From NCBI GenBank assembly GCA_016789865.1, contig JAEUPC010000078.1, positions 28,263-92,262 of the forward strand: a stretch of 64,000 bases of DNA, read 5' to 3'. Position 1 is the stretch's first letter. Each line of letters starts with the position of its first letter. Position numbers and translations under genes: made by a program. This DNA is from Rubrivivax sp. (GTDB taxonomy: Bacteria; Pseudomonadota; Gammaproteobacteria; Burkholderiales; Burkholderiaceae_C). This document shows, one piece after another, positions 36,319 to 45,378 of this stretch. Under the pieces are notes generated by a model. The model was not told the DNA's origin, did not search any database, and worked only from the letters and a program-made list of their open reading frames with translations.

Positions 36319-38750
36319 AGGGCCGCGCCAGCTGGCAAGCCCGCCTCGCCGCGCTGGGGGTGCGGCTGCGGATCAAGCCCAAGCTCGCCGACATGAGCGA
36401 CATCGCGCGCGTGCGCCAGGCGTTCGACACGCCGCTGCCCTCGCCGCGCGGCGTGCGCTACACGCCGGACACGCTGGGCGGCGTGCCTGGAGAGTGGGTG
36501 GAGTCCCTCGCCCCCACGGAGGGCCAAGCGGCCCAAGAAGGGGCCCGTGACACGCTGCTCTATCTGCACGGCGGCGGTTTTGTCGGCTGCTCGCCGCACA
36601 CGCACCGGCCGATCACGGCGGCGCTGGCGCGCCGCGGCTTTCGCGTCTACGTGCCCGACTACCGGCTCGCGCCCGAGCATCCGTTTCCGGCCGCGCCGCA
36701 AGATGCGCTGGCCGTCTGCCGCGCGTTGCGCGCGCAGTGGAACGAACAGCGCAAGGATGAGCCCGCCGCCGCGCCTGGCCGCTTCGTGGTGGCCGGCGAC
36801 AGCGCCGGCGGCAACCTGGCGCTCGGCCTGATGCTCACGCTGCGCGACGCCGGCGAGGCGCTGCCCGATGCCGCGGCGCTGTTCTCACCTTCCACCGACA
36901 TGGTGGGCGACGCGCCGTCGCTGGAGCTGAACACGCCGCACGACGCGATGTTCAACGGCCCGGCGCTCGAAGACCTGCTGCATGCGTATCTGCATGGCGC
37001 CGATGCGGCGCAGCCGCTGGCCTCGCCGCTGCGCGGCGATCTCACGGGGCTGCCACCGCTGCTCATCCACGTCGGCCAAAGCGAAGTGCTGCGCGACGAC
37101 TCGTTGCGCCTGGCCAGCAAGGCGCGCGAGGCCGGCGTGCATGTGCAGTTGCGTGTCTTTCACGCCGTGCCGCACGTGTGGCAGATGTTGGGGCTGGTGC
37201 CCGAGGCGCGCCAATCGCTCGACGAGGCCGCGCGCTTCCTGCACCAAGCGGTGGCGCCGCCCGGCCCCGAAGAACTGGACGTGGCCATCGTCGGCGCGGG
37301 CCTGTCGGGCATCGGCGTGGGCGTGCGGTTGCGGCACGAGTTGCCCCAACTGAGCTTCGCGCTGCTTGAAGCACGGCAGGCCATCGGCGGCACCTGGGAT
37401 CTCTTCCGCTACCCCGGCGTGCGCTCGGACTCCGACATGTACACGCTCGGCTACGACTTCAAGCCGTGGGTCGATGCGCAGGCCATCGCCGGCGGCCCGG
37501 CCATCCGCAGCTACATCGAACAGACCGGCGCCGAACACGGCGTGGCGCCCCTGGTGCGCCATGGCCACCGCGTGCTCGCTGCCGACTGGAGCGAGCGCGA
37601 CGCGCGCTGGACACTGACCGTGCAGCGTGAAGGCCAGGCCGAGCCGATGCCCGAGCCGCTGAAGATTCGCGCCCGCTTCCTGCTCTTCTGCGGCGGCTAC
37701 TACAGCTATGCCCACGGCCACCGGCCGCGCTTCGAAGGCGAAGAGCAGTTCGGCGGCACCCTCGTGCACCCCCAGTCCTGGCCCGAGGGGCTGGAAGTGC
37801 GCGGCAAGCGCGTCGTCGTCATCGGCAGCGGCGCCACCGCGGTGACGCTGGTGCCGGCGCTGGCCGAGCAGGGCGCCGCGCAGGTGACGATGCTGCAACG
37901 CTCGCCGAGCTACCTGTTCGCGCGCCCGGCGGTCGATGCCATGGCCGAGCGGCTGAAGCGCTGGCTGCCGCTGGCCTGGGCCTACCGGCTGACGCGGCTG
38001 AAGTACGTCGCGCTGCAGCTGTACTTCTTCCGCCTCGCTCGCAAGTACCCGCAGGCGGCAGGCCGGCGCCTCATCGGCATGGTGCGCGAGGTGCTGCCGG
38101 CCGGCTTCGACATCGAACGGCACTTCACGCCGCGCTACAACGTGTGGGACCAGCGCGTGTGCCTGGTCCCCGATGCCGACCTGCTCGAAACGCTGAAGTC
38201 CGGGCGGGCCGAGGTGGTGACCGACACCATCGAACGCTTCACCGAGGGCGGCATCCGCCTGCAATCGGGCAGCGAACTTCCCGCCGACATCGTCGTCACC
38301 GCCACCGGCCTCACGCTCAACGTGCTGGGCGACATCCGGCTGAGCAAGGACGGCACGCCGGTCGACCTGGCGAAGGTCTTCATCTACAAGGGCCTCATGT
38401 ACAGCGGCGTGCCCAACCTGATCAGCACCTTCGGCTACACCAACGCCAGCTGGACGCTGAAGTCCGATCTCGTGGCGCGCTACACCTGCCGGCTGCTCGC
38501 GCACATGGAGCAGCACGGCCACCGCACTTGCGTGCCCACGCCGGCCGCGCCGCTTTCGGCCGTGCCGATGCTCGACTTCACCTCGGGTTACGTGCAGCGA
38601 GCGCTCGAACATCTGCCCAAGCAAGGCCCCGCCGCGCCGTGGCGGCTGAACCAGAACTACCTGCGCGATCTCGCGGCGCTGCGCTTCGGGCGCATCGACG
38701 ACGGGGTGCTGGCGTTCGACCGGGCGCCCAGCGGGCAGCGGGCCGCGTAG
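36315..38750 (+). CDS. Esterase + Baeyer-Villiger monooxygenase fusion protein
   Basis: 811 residues with two enzymes in one chain. Residues about 30-312 are an alpha/beta hydrolase of the hormone-sensitive-lipase type: the oxyanion motif HGGGF (85-89), the nucleophile GDSAGG (Ser163), a likely Asp261 and His287. Residues about 320-811 are a flavin monooxygenase: FAD site GAGLSG (328-333), GGTWDLFRYPGVRSDSDM, the Baeyer-Villiger fingerprint FGGTLVHPQSWP (479-490, F-x-G-x3-H-x3-W-P) and the NADPH site IGSGATA. The monooxygenase would convert a ketone into an ester and the esterase would hydrolyse it. The ATG overlaps the upstream stop (ATGA), so it is translated with the PLP enzyme gene. The substrate is unknown. 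Confidence 0.9.
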   Translation: MKGRASWQARLAALGVRLRIKPKLADMSDIARVRQAFDTPLPSPRGVRYTPDTLGGVPGEWVESLAPTEGQAAQEGARDTLLYLHGGGFVGCSPHTHRPITAALARRGFRVYVPDYRLAPEHPFPAAPQDALAVCRALRAQWNEQRKDEPAAAPGRFVVAGDSAGGNLALGLMLTLRDAGEALPDAAALFSPSTDMVGDAPSLELNTPHDAMFNGPALEDLLHAYLHGADAAQPLASPLRGDLTGLPPLLIHVGQSEVLRDDSLRLASKAREAGVHVQLRVFHAVPHVWQMLGLVPEARQSLDEAARFLHQAVAPPGPEELDVAIVGAGLSGIGVGVRLRHELPQLSFALLEARQAIGGTWDLFRYPGVRSDSDMYTLGYDFKPWVDAQAIAGGPAIRSYIEQTGAEHGVAPLVRHGHRVLAADWSERDARWTLTVQREGQAEPMPEPLKIRARFLLFCGGYYSYAHGHRPRFEGEEQFGGTLVHPQSWPEGLEVRGKRVVVIGSGATAVTLVPALAEQGAAQVTMLQRSPSYLFARPAVDAMAERLKRWLPLAWAYRLTRLKYVALQLYFFRLARKYPQAAGRRLIGMVREVLPAGFDIERHFTPRYNVWDQRVCLVPDADLLETLKSGRAEVVTDTIERFTEGGIRLQSGSELPADIVVTATGLTLNVLGDIRLSKDGTPVDLAKVFIYKGLMYSGVPNLISTFGYTNASWTLKSDLVARYTCRLLAHMEQHGHRTCVPTPAAPLSAVPMLDFTSGYVQRALEHLPKQGPAAPWRLNQNYLRDLAALRFGRIDDGVLAFDRAPSGQRAA

Positions 38751-38825
38751 ACGCCGGCCGCGCCACGCCACTGATCGGGTTGTTTCGGTCCTTGCCGCGG
38801 GCGCACGCGCCACCCGGGCGTGGTC

Positions 38826-39404
38826 TCAACGCGCCGGCTTCGCCACCGGCACCAGCTCACGCAGCGCCTGCGCGAGCTCCGCGGCCTGCCACACGGCGAT
38901 GCGGTGCTCGGTCGCGAAGGCGCGCGCCTGATCGGTGAATTCGCCGAGCCCGATGTACAGCGCATCGGGTGCCTCGGCCGCGTCGCGTGCCTGCGGCAGC
39001 GGGCGCAGCGCATCGAGGCCGGTACGCGCCGTCTTCCAGCGCCGCGCACTCACCACCATCTTGCGGCCCGCACGTTCCAGCTCGAAGTCGGCCGCCCCCT
39101 TGCCACGCTGCACCGTGTAGCCGTCGCGCACGAAGGCCTGTTCGAGCAAGCCGGAGAACACGGGCCAGGTCATCGCCGCCACGGCCGCCTCGGTGGCGGC
39201 GACACGCGCGGCGCCGGGAAGCTGCCACTGGCGCCGCGCGGCAAGCGCGCCGATGACGACAAACGGCAGGCCCGACAGCGCGCCGACGAGGCGGTAGTCC
39301 GCCGGCAGCAGCGCCCCGCTCAGCAGCGCCAGCACGAGAGCGATGGCCACGCTCACCCACCACGGCGACCGCAGCAGGATCGCGAACAGCGAGTTCTTCG
39401 CCAT
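38826..39404 (-). CDS. Membrane protein with Mrr-like restriction endonuclease fold
   Basis: 192 residues from the ATG at 39404. Two membrane segments (about 15-55) are followed by a cytoplasmic domain: EQAFVRDGYTVQRGKGAADFELERAGRKMVVSARRWK. This resembles the Mrr-type nuclease core (G-x-D...V-x-x-K), with the active-site pattern partly changed (ADFELE, then VVSARR). It may be a nuclease-fold protein without cleavage activity. It lies downstream of the second peptide-type importer on the same strand, 111 nt after the ATPase stop, and converges with the fusion gene. Confidence 0.65.
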   Translation of the reverse strand: MAKNSLFAILLRSPWWVSVAIALVLALLSGALLPADYRLVGALSGLPFVVIGALAARRQWQLPGAARVAATEAAVAAMTWPVFSGLLEQAFVRDGYTVQRGKGAADFELERAGRKMVVSARRWKTARTGLDALRPLPQARDAAEAPDALYIGLGEFTDQARAFATEHRIAVWQAAELAQALRELVPVAKPAR

Positions 39405-39515
39405 CTGCAGTTTCAAGCGGCTTCTCCGGCTGGCAAGGATGTGCAGGCACCCACGTCGGCATTGGCGTCGCACGGCGCCCGCGCCGCTTCAGGCGCGCCA
39501 AGACGCCTGTGCAGC

Positions 39516-41129
39516 TCAGGCCCCGAACGCGAAGTCTCGCCCCGGCGCCGCGGCGAACAGCGCCTTCGTGTACGCGTGCTCGGGCGCGCCGAACACGCGG
39601 TGCGCCGGGCCGTACTCGACCACCTCGCCCTTGCTCATCACCGCGAGCATGTCGCACACCTGCGAGGCCACGCGCAGGTCGTGGGTGATGAACAGCATCG
39701 CGATGTGCAGGCGCGAGCGGATTTCCTCGAACAGCTTGAGCACCTGCGCCTGCACCGAGACATCGAGCGCGCTCACGGCTTCGTCGGCGATGAGCAGTTC
39801 GGGCTCCATCATCAGCGCGCGCGCAATGCAGATGCGCTGGCGCTGGCCGCCGCTGAACTGGTGCGGGAAGCGCTGCATCGCGCTGTCGTCCATGCGCACC
39901 AGTTGCAACAGCTCACGCGCCTTGGCCAGCGCCGGCTCGCGTGCGAGGCCGTAGTTCATCGGCCCTTCGATCATCGCCTCGCCCACGGTGCGGCGCGGGT
40001 TGAGCGAGCGGTACGGGTCCTGAAACACGATCTGCACGCGCTTGCGCAGCGGGCGCAGCGCGCCGGCGCTCGCCGTGGCGATCTCGTCGCTGCCCAGCCT
40101 CACACTGCCGCCGCTGGGGTCGATGAGGCGCACGACGCAGCGCGCCACCGTGCTCTTGCCCGAGCCCGATTCGCCCACGATGCCCAGCGTCTGGCCGCGG
40201 CGGATCTCGAAGTTCACGCCCTTGGCCGCGTGCACGGTGCGGCGCTTGCCGAACCAGCTCTTGTCGTCGTAGGTCTTGGCCAGCGCCTTCACGCTCAGCA
40301 CCACGGGTGCGGCGGCATCGACCGGCCGTTCCTGGGTGTTCAGCTTGGGCACCGACACCATCAGCATCTTGGTGTAGTCGTGCCGCGGGCGCTTGAGCAC
40401 CTCGTCCTTCGGACCAAGTTCCACCAGGTCGCCCAGGCGCAGCACCGCCACGCGGTGCGCGATTTCGGCCACCACGCCGAAGTCGTGGGTGATGAAGAGC
40501 ACGCCGGTGCCGTGGCGCTTCTGCAGGTCGAGCACGAGCTTCAGGATCTGCGCCTGCGTGGTCACATCGAGCGCGGTGGTCGGCTCGTCGGCAATGAGAA
40601 GCACCGGGTCGAGCACCAGCGCCATCGCGATCATGATGCGCTGGCGCTGGCCGCCGGAAAGCTGGTGCGGGTAGCTGGCCACCATGCGCTCGGGGTCGGG
40701 CAGCAGCACTTCCTTGACGATGGCCAGCACCTTCTCGCGGCGCTGCTCGGCACTGAGCTGCGTGTGCTCGCGCAGCACCTCGTCGATCTGGTCGCCGCAG
40801 GTCATCACCGGGTTCAGCGCCGTCATCGGCTCCTGGAAGATCATGCTCATGCGCGTGGCGCGCAGCTCGCGCAGGCGCGACAGCGGCGCATGCGTGATGT
40901 CTTCACCTTGCAGCACGACGCGGCCGGCGGTGACGGGCAGCTGCTTGGGCAACAGGCCCATCACGCCCTGCGCGATGACGCTCTTGCCGCTGCCCGATTC
41001 GCCCACCAGGCAGACGATCTCGCCGCGGCCGACTTCGAAGCTGACGTTGCGCACAGCCGTCGTACGGTCGCCACCCGAGGGCAGCGCGATCGTCAGGCCC
41101 GAGACTTCGAGGATCGTGTCACCGGTCAT
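39516..41129 (-). CDS. Peptide/nickel-type ABC transporter ATPase, tandem (DppD+DppF) fusion
   Basis: 537 residues from the ATG at 41129. Two complete ATPase domains are present. The first has Walker [27 protein letters not shown] and THDFGVV. The second, from about residue 285, has GESGSGKST, FQDPYRSLNP, FSGGQRQR, ADEAVSALD and THDLRVA. Fusion of the two ATPases is common in glutathione/peptide-type (GsiA-like) importers. It serves the permeases encoded just upstream. The hairpin repeat at 41165-41230 lies between it and the permease stop. Confidence 0.92.
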   Translation of the reverse strand: MTGDTILEVSGLTIALPSGGDRTTAVRNVSFEVGRGEIVCLVGESGSGKSVIAQGVMGLLPKQLPVTAGRVVLQGEDITHAPLSRLRELRATRMSMIFQEPMTALNPVMTCGDQIDEVLREHTQLSAEQRREKVLAIVKEVLLPDPERMVASYPHQLSGGQRQRIMIAMALVLDPVLLIADEPTTALDVTTQAQILKLVLDLQKRHGTGVLFITHDFGVVAEIAHRVAVLRLGDLVELGPKDEVLKRPRHDYTKMLMVSVPKLNTQERPVDAAAPVVLSVKALAKTYDDKSWFGKRRTVHAAKGVNFEIRRGQTLGIVGESGSGKSTVARCVVRLIDPSGGSVRLGSDEIATASAGALRPLRKRVQIVFQDPYRSLNPRRTVGEAMIEGPMNYGLAREPALAKARELLQLVRMDDSAMQRFPHQFSGGQRQRICIARALMMEPELLIADEAVSALDVSVQAQVLKLFEEIRSRLHIAMLFITHDLRVASQVCDMLAVMSKGEVVEYGPAHRVFGAPEHAYTKALFAAAPGRDFAFGA

Positions 41130-41164
41130 GAAACAAACCACCAAGCCAAGCGGCCGCCGCAAAG

Positions 41165-41230
41165 CCGGCTTTGCCGGGCCGCTGGCGGCGCCCCCCTGGG
41201 GGGAGGCGAGCGAAGCTCGCTTCGGGGGGG
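41165..41230 (-). repeat. Intercistronic hairpin repeat, copy 3 (after the DppC-like stop)
   Basis: In the direction of transcription it begins 1 nt after the DppC-like permease stop: a C-run, then GCGAGC-TTC-GCTCGC stem-loop, CTCCCCCCAGGGGGG and a GCCAGCGGCCCGGC tail. Compared with copies 1 and 2, two stem positions differ on both sides so that pairing is kept. An additional 16-bp palindrome GCAAAGCCGGCTTTGC overlaps its far end. Confidence 0.85.
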
Positions 41231-41231
41231 A

Positions 41232-42158
41232 TCATCGTCTTGCCATCTTCGGGTCGAGCGTGTCACGCAACCCGTCGCCCAGAATGTTCACCGCCAGCAC
41301 CGTGACCGCGAGGAACAGCCCCGGGAAGAAGATGTTGTGCGGGTATTCGTTGAACTGCGCGCGGCCCTCGGCCATCACGTTGCCCCAGGTCGGGATGTCC
41401 GGCGGCAGGCCGACACCCAGGAACGACAGGATGGCCTCGGTGAGGATGCCCGCGGCGCAGATGAAGGTGCCCTGCACGATCAGCGGCGCCATCGTGTTGG
41501 GCAGGATGTGCCGCCCCATGATCAGCCAGGTGGGGGTGCCCAGCGAGACCGCGGCCTCGACGTAGGGTTCCTCGCGGATCGTCAGCACCAGCGAGCGCAC
41601 GAGCCGCGTGACACGCGGGATTTCAGGGATCGCGATGGCGACGATCACCGTCAGCAGGCTGCCGCGCCACAGCGCCACCAGCGCAATGGCGATCAGGATG
41701 GCGGGAATGGCCATCACGCCATCCATCACGCGCATCAGGATGCCGTCCACGCGCCGCAGGTAGCCGGCGACGAGGCCGAGCACGATGCCCACCGCCAGCG
41801 CCACCACGGCCGTGGCCACGCCGACGATCAACGAGACCCGCGTGCCGTAGATGACCCGGCTGTGAATGTCGCGGCCGAAACTGTCCGATCCCATCAGGAA
41901 GCGGTGCTTGAGCTGCTCGCCTTCCAGCGTGGTGATCTCGCCCGTTTCACCGGGCGTGAGGTCGCGGCTGGCGGGGTCGAACAGCGACGGGTCCACCGTG
42001 CCCAGCCACGGCGCGGCCACGGCCACCAGCAGCAGGAGCGCCAGCACCGCACCGCCGATGCGCACCGACGCGTTGCGCCGCACGCGCTGCCAGGCGCTTT
42101 GCTGGCGCACGACCGAGGCCGCTTCGACCGAGAGCGCTTCGACGTTGAGTTCAGCCAT
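41232..42158 (-). CDS. Peptide/nickel-type ABC transporter permease, DppC-like (second importer)
   Basis: 308 residues. The segments HRFLMGSDSFGRDIHSRVIYGTR and EAAVSLGTPTWLIMGRHILPNTMAPL are typical of DppC-type permeases, with about six membrane segments. An acidic loop (GTVDPSLFDPASRDLTPGET) follows the first helix. It starts 12 nt after the DppB-like stop. Partner of the DppB-like permease; energised by the tandem ATPase. Confidence 0.92.
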   Translation of the reverse strand: MAELNVEALSVEAASVVRQQSAWQRVRRNASVRIGGAVLALLLLVAVAAPWLGTVDPSLFDPASRDLTPGETGEITTLEGEQLKHRFLMGSDSFGRDIHSRVIYGTRVSLIVGVATAVVALAVGIVLGLVAGYLRRVDGILMRVMDGVMAIPAILIAIALVALWRGSLLTVIVAIAIPEIPRVTRLVRSLVLTIREEPYVEAAVSLGTPTWLIMGRHILPNTMAPLIVQGTFICAAGILTEAILSFLGVGLPPDIPTWGNVMAEGRAQFNEYPHNIFFPGLFLAVTVLAVNILGDGLRDTLDPKMARR

Positions 42159-42170
42159 CGGAAGGATTCG

Positions 42171-43112
42171 TCAGTACCGGATGCGCGGGTCGAAGAACAC
42201 GTAGCTCAGGTCCACGAGCAGGTTGACCAGCACGTAGACGAACGAGAACAGCAGGATCACGCCCTGGATGGTGGGAAAGTCGCGCGCCAGCACCGCGTCC
42301 ACCGTCAAGCGGCCTAACCCGGGAATGGCATAGACCGATTCGGTGACGACCACGCCGCCGATCAGCAGCGCGATGCCGATGCCGATGACGGTGGCGATCG
42401 GCACCGCCGCATTGGCCAGCGCGTGCCGCATCAGCACCTTCTTCTCGGGCAGGCCCTTGGCGCGCGCGGTGCGGATGTAGTCTTCGCCCAGCGTTTCCAG
42501 CACGCTGGCGCGCGTCACTCGCGCAATCAGCGCGATGTAGATCACCGACAGCGTGCACGCCGGCAACACCAGTTGATAAAGCCACGGCCCCAGACCTTCG
42601 GCAATCCGCTTGTAGCCCTGAACCGGCATCCAGCCGAGTTTCAGACTGAAGAGCCAGATCAGCACGTAGGCCAGCACGAACACCGGGATCGAGAAGCCCA
42701 GCACCGAGAAGCCCATCAGCGCGCGGTCGAGCCAGCCGCCATGCCGCCACGCCGCCAGCACCCCCAGCGGCACCGACACCAGCACGGCGATCGTGATGGT
42801 GACCAGCGCCAGGCTCAGCGTGGGCTCCAGCCGCTGCCCGATGAGCGCCGTGACCTCGGTCTTGTAGTAGTAGCTCTGGCCGAGGTCGCCGGTGAGCAGG
42901 TGGCCGAACCAGATGAGGAACTGCTCGGGGATGCTGCGATTCAAGCCCAGGGTCTCGCGAATCTGCGCGATCTGCTCGGTGCTGGCCTGGTCGCCGGCCA
43001 GCACCGCCGCCGGGTCGCCCGGCGTGAGCCGCAGCATCAGGAACACGAGCACGGCCACGATCAGCAGCACGGGCAACGTGGCCAGAAGGCGGCGGGTGAG
43101 GAAGGCGAGCAT
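42171..43112 (-). CDS. Peptide/nickel-type ABC transporter permease, DppB-like (second importer)
   Basis: 313 residues from the ATG at 43112, where the classical DppB head starts (MLAFLTRRLLATLPVLLIV). The GLNRSIPEQFLIWFGHLLTGDLGQS motif and the coupling loop [22 protein letters not shown] are present. It is the first gene of the permease-ATPase operon. A duplicated upstream box lies about 80-120 nt before the start. Confidence 0.92.
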   Translation of the reverse strand: MLAFLTRRLLATLPVLLIVAVLVFLMLRLTPGDPAAVLAGDQASTEQIAQIRETLGLNRSIPEQFLIWFGHLLTGDLGQSYYYKTEVTALIGQRLEPTLSLALVTITIAVLVSVPLGVLAAWRHGGWLDRALMGFSVLGFSIPVFVLAYVLIWLFSLKLGWMPVQGYKRIAEGLGPWLYQLVLPACTLSVIYIALIARVTRASVLETLGEDYIRTARAKGLPEKKVLMRHALANAAVPIATVIGIGIALLIGGVVVTESVYAIPGLGRLTVDAVLARDFPTIQGVILLFSFVYVLVNLLVDLSYVFFDPRIRY

Positions 43113-43190
43113 CGAGGGCGGCAGGGCGTGGTTCGAACCGATGCCGCACGCCGCGGCGGCCGGTGGAACTTCGGGTTCGGGTTGGTCCGC

Positions 43191-43233
43191 GATTCTCGAC
43201 GGCCGGTTCGGCCCCGCGATCAGGGCAAACACT
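43191..43233 (-). promoter_or_regulatory. Upstream box A of the second importer (permease operon)
   Basis: GATTCTCGAC at 43191-43200 and CGATCAGGGCAAACAC at 43217-43232, 79 nt before the DppB-like ATG. The same two blocks, with almost the same spacing, are found at 45461-45503, 83 nt before the start of the binding-protein gene of the same importer. This suggests a common promoter/operator. The sequence between the blocks is not conserved. Confidence 0.55.
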
Positions 43234-43256
43234 CCCGGGCCCTGCGCCCGCAGAGA

Positions 43257-43724
43257 TCAGCCGGGCTCGGTCTCCACACCCGGCCCTGGCGGCAGCACGA
43301 ACCCCTTCTGATTCGGCAGCGACAGGGCGCCACCGGCCTCGCCCGGCAGCTTGGGGGTGCGCCCCGAGGCCAGGCGGCGCAATGCCTGCAGCAGCGCACC
43401 ACGATCCGTGGGAGGCGATTTTCCGCAAAGCGCGAGAGCGGCCGCCGTGCCGGTGACCAATGCTGCCGCGACCGACGTTCCGGCCAGTTGCTTGCGCGAA
43501 CCCGTGAGGAACCCCGCGCCGTCGAGCTTGCCGAAAGCGAAGCCATCGACGCGGCGCCCGGTCGACGAGTACTCGCCCATGACATGACGCTGCCGATCGT
43601 GCTCGTCGCGCTCCACCGCGCCGACCACGATCGTGTGCCGCCCATTGGCCATGCTGCCCATGGTGCTGGCAATGGAGTCGCCGTCGGAGGCCGGCGAACG
43701 GCACCTCACGCGAAACTCCCGCAC
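43257..43724 (-). pseudogene. Truncated subtilisin-like (S8) serine protease, C-terminal remnant
   Basis: 155 residues readable from a GTG at 43724. The C-terminal part of an S8 protease is recognisable: HTIVVGAVERDEHDRQ, then GEYSSTGRRVDGFAFG, and AGTSVAAALVTGTAAALA, which corresponds to the catalytic-serine motif G-T-S-x-A. The catalytic Asp and His regions are missing: upstream is only a terminator and the end of the binding-protein gene. The frame is otherwise open. It is probably a decayed remnant between two importer transcription units; a short expressed protein cannot be excluded. Confidence 0.65.
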
Positions 43725-43734
43725 CGAAAGAAGA

Positions 43735-43757
43735 GAACCCGCCTCGAGGGCGGGTTC
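43735..43757 (-). terminator. Rho-independent terminator after the binding-protein gene
   Basis: Minus strand: GAACCCGCC pairs with GGCGGGTTC, followed by TCTCTTCTTTC. A GC-rich stem with a T-rich tail, 29 nt after the stop of the binding-protein gene at 43786. Confidence 0.75.
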
Positions 43758-43785
43758 GTCACGGCATGCGGCGTGAGCCGCGCGC

Positions 43786-45378
43786 TCAGTCCTTCTTCAA
43801 GTTCCAGTACAGGTTCCCGTTGGTCACGAAGAACCCGCTGATGCCCTTGCGCGCAGCCATCGGCTGCTGGTACTCGCCGAGGACGACGTGCGTGCCGACC
43901 TCGAACATGCGCGCGTGCATCTGGTCGGCGAGCTTCTTCTTCACGCCGTCGTCGGTGGCGCGCATGAACTCGTTGCGGATGCCGACCATCTTCTCGTCGG
44001 TGGCCCAGCCGAACCAGGTACTTTTCTCGCCACGCGTGTCGGTCGTCGGGTTGGCGATCGGGCTCCACACGTCGAAGGCCTGCCAGGCGGTGAGGAACAT
44101 GTGCCACCCGCCCTTGTCGATCGGGTCCTTCTTGGCGCGGCGGCCGACGAGCGTCTGCCAGTCCATCGCCTGCAGGTCCACCTTGAAGCCGGCCTGGCGC
44201 AGCAGCTGCGCGGCCACGTCGGGCAGCTTCTGGATGCTGGCCAGGTCGGTGGGCTTCATCACGACGATCGGCGTGCCGTCGTAGCCGCTGGCCTTGAGCA
44301 GATCCTGCGCCTTCTTCATGTTGCTCTTCATCTGCAGTTCACTGCCGGCCAGGCTGCCGTAGGGGCTGCCGCAGATGAAGATGGAACCGCAGGGCTTGTA
44401 CAGGTCCTTCACGCCGACCTGTGCGCGCAGGAAGGCATCCTGGCTGAACGCCGCGATGACCGCCTGGCGCACCTTCGGGTTGTCGAAGGGCTTGTGCAGG
44501 TGGTTGAAGCGCGCCATGTACTGCAAGCCGTAGTTGGCGTACTTCGGCAGCTGCAGCCTGGCGTCGCCCTTCACGGTTTCGAAGTGGTCGAAGCCCAGCG
44601 CCTCGATGATGTCGACCTCGCCCTTTTGCAGCGCGCTGACCTGCGCCTGCGCGTCGCGCAGCGCCAGGTTCCACTCGACGCGGTCGACGAACACGCGCTT
44701 GCCGCCGGTGCTGCCGCTGGGCGGCTCGGCGCGCGGCACGTACTTGGTGTTCTTCAGGTAGACGGCCTTGTCGCCGGGCTTGAACTCGTCGCGCTTGAAG
44801 ACGTAGGGGCCCGAGCCGATGTGTTCTTCGATCTGCTTGAAGGCATCGGTGTCGGCGATGCGCTTGGGCATGATGAACGGCACGTTGCTGCTGGGCTTGC
44901 CCAGCGCTTCGAGCATGAAGCCGTTGGCTTCGCCCAGGAAGATGCGGAAGGTGTCGGGCGCGGGCGAGTCCATGCGCTGCACGAACTGCATCAGCGCGCT
45001 GCCCATCGCGTCGCGCTTGCCCCAGCGCTGCAGGCTGGCGATCACGTCTTCGCCGGTGACCGGCTTGCCGTCGTGGAACTCCAGGCCTTTGCGCAGCTTG
45101 AAGGTCCACAGCCGCTTGTCGGGGCTTTCGCTCCAGCTGTCCACCATCTGCGGCTTGACCTTGCCGTTCTCGTCGGTGCCGAACAGGGTGTCGTAGATCA
45201 TGTAGCCGTGGTTGCGGCTCATGTAGGCGGTGGTCCAGATGGGGTCGAGCACCGCGAGGTTGCTGTGCGGCACGACGCGCAGCACCTTGTCCTGCGCAAA
45301 TGCACTGGAAGCTCCGAGCGCGCCAAACACGGCAGCGGCGGCGGCGAGGGCGGCGAGGGAACGACGGGGCAGTTTCAT
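43786..45378 (-). CDS. Extracellular solute-binding protein family 5 (second importer)
   Basis: 530 residues from the ATG at 45378. The signal peptide ends near SSAFAQ (about 30). Family 5 features: VPHSNLAVLDPIWTTAYMSRNHGYMIYDTL, LRKGLEFHDGKPVTGEDV, GSGPYVFKRDEFKPGD and NHLHKPFDNPKVRQAVIAAF. It binds the substrate for the DppB/DppC-like permeases at 41232-43112. It has its own terminator (43735-43757) and its own copy of the upstream box, so it is transcribed separately from the permeases, which allows higher production. The substrate is unknown. Confidence 0.92.
   Translation of the reverse strand: MKLPRRSLAALAAAAAVFGALGASSAFAQDKVLRVVPHSNLAVLDPIWTTAYMSRNHGYMIYDTLFGTDENGKVKPQMVDSWSESPDKRLWTFKLRKGLEFHDGKPVTGEDVIASLQRWGKRDAMGSALMQFVQRMDSPAPDTFRIFLGEANGFMLEALGKPSSNVPFIMPKRIADTDAFKQIEEHIGSGPYVFKRDEFKPGDKAVYLKNTKYVPRAEPPSGSTGGKRVFVDRVEWNLALRDAQAQVSALQKGEVDIIEALGFDHFETVKGDARLQLPKYANYGLQYMARFNHLHKPFDNPKVRQAVIAAFSQDAFLRAQVGVKDLYKPCGSIFICGSPYGSLAGSELQMKSNMKKAQDLLKASGYDGTPIVVMKPTDLASIQKLPDVAAQLLRQAGFKVDLQAMDWQTLVGRRAKKDPIDKGGWHMFLTAWQAFDVWSPIANPTTDTRGEKSTWFGWATDEKMVGIRNEFMRATDDGVKKKLADQMHARMFEVGTHVVLGEYQQPMAARKGISGFFVTNGNLYWNLKKD

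Noticed and set aside
43128-43137. GGTTCGAACC resembling a tRNA T-loop
   Set aside because: No matching acceptor, D- or anticodon arms can be folded around it; it lies in the upstream region of the DppB-like gene.
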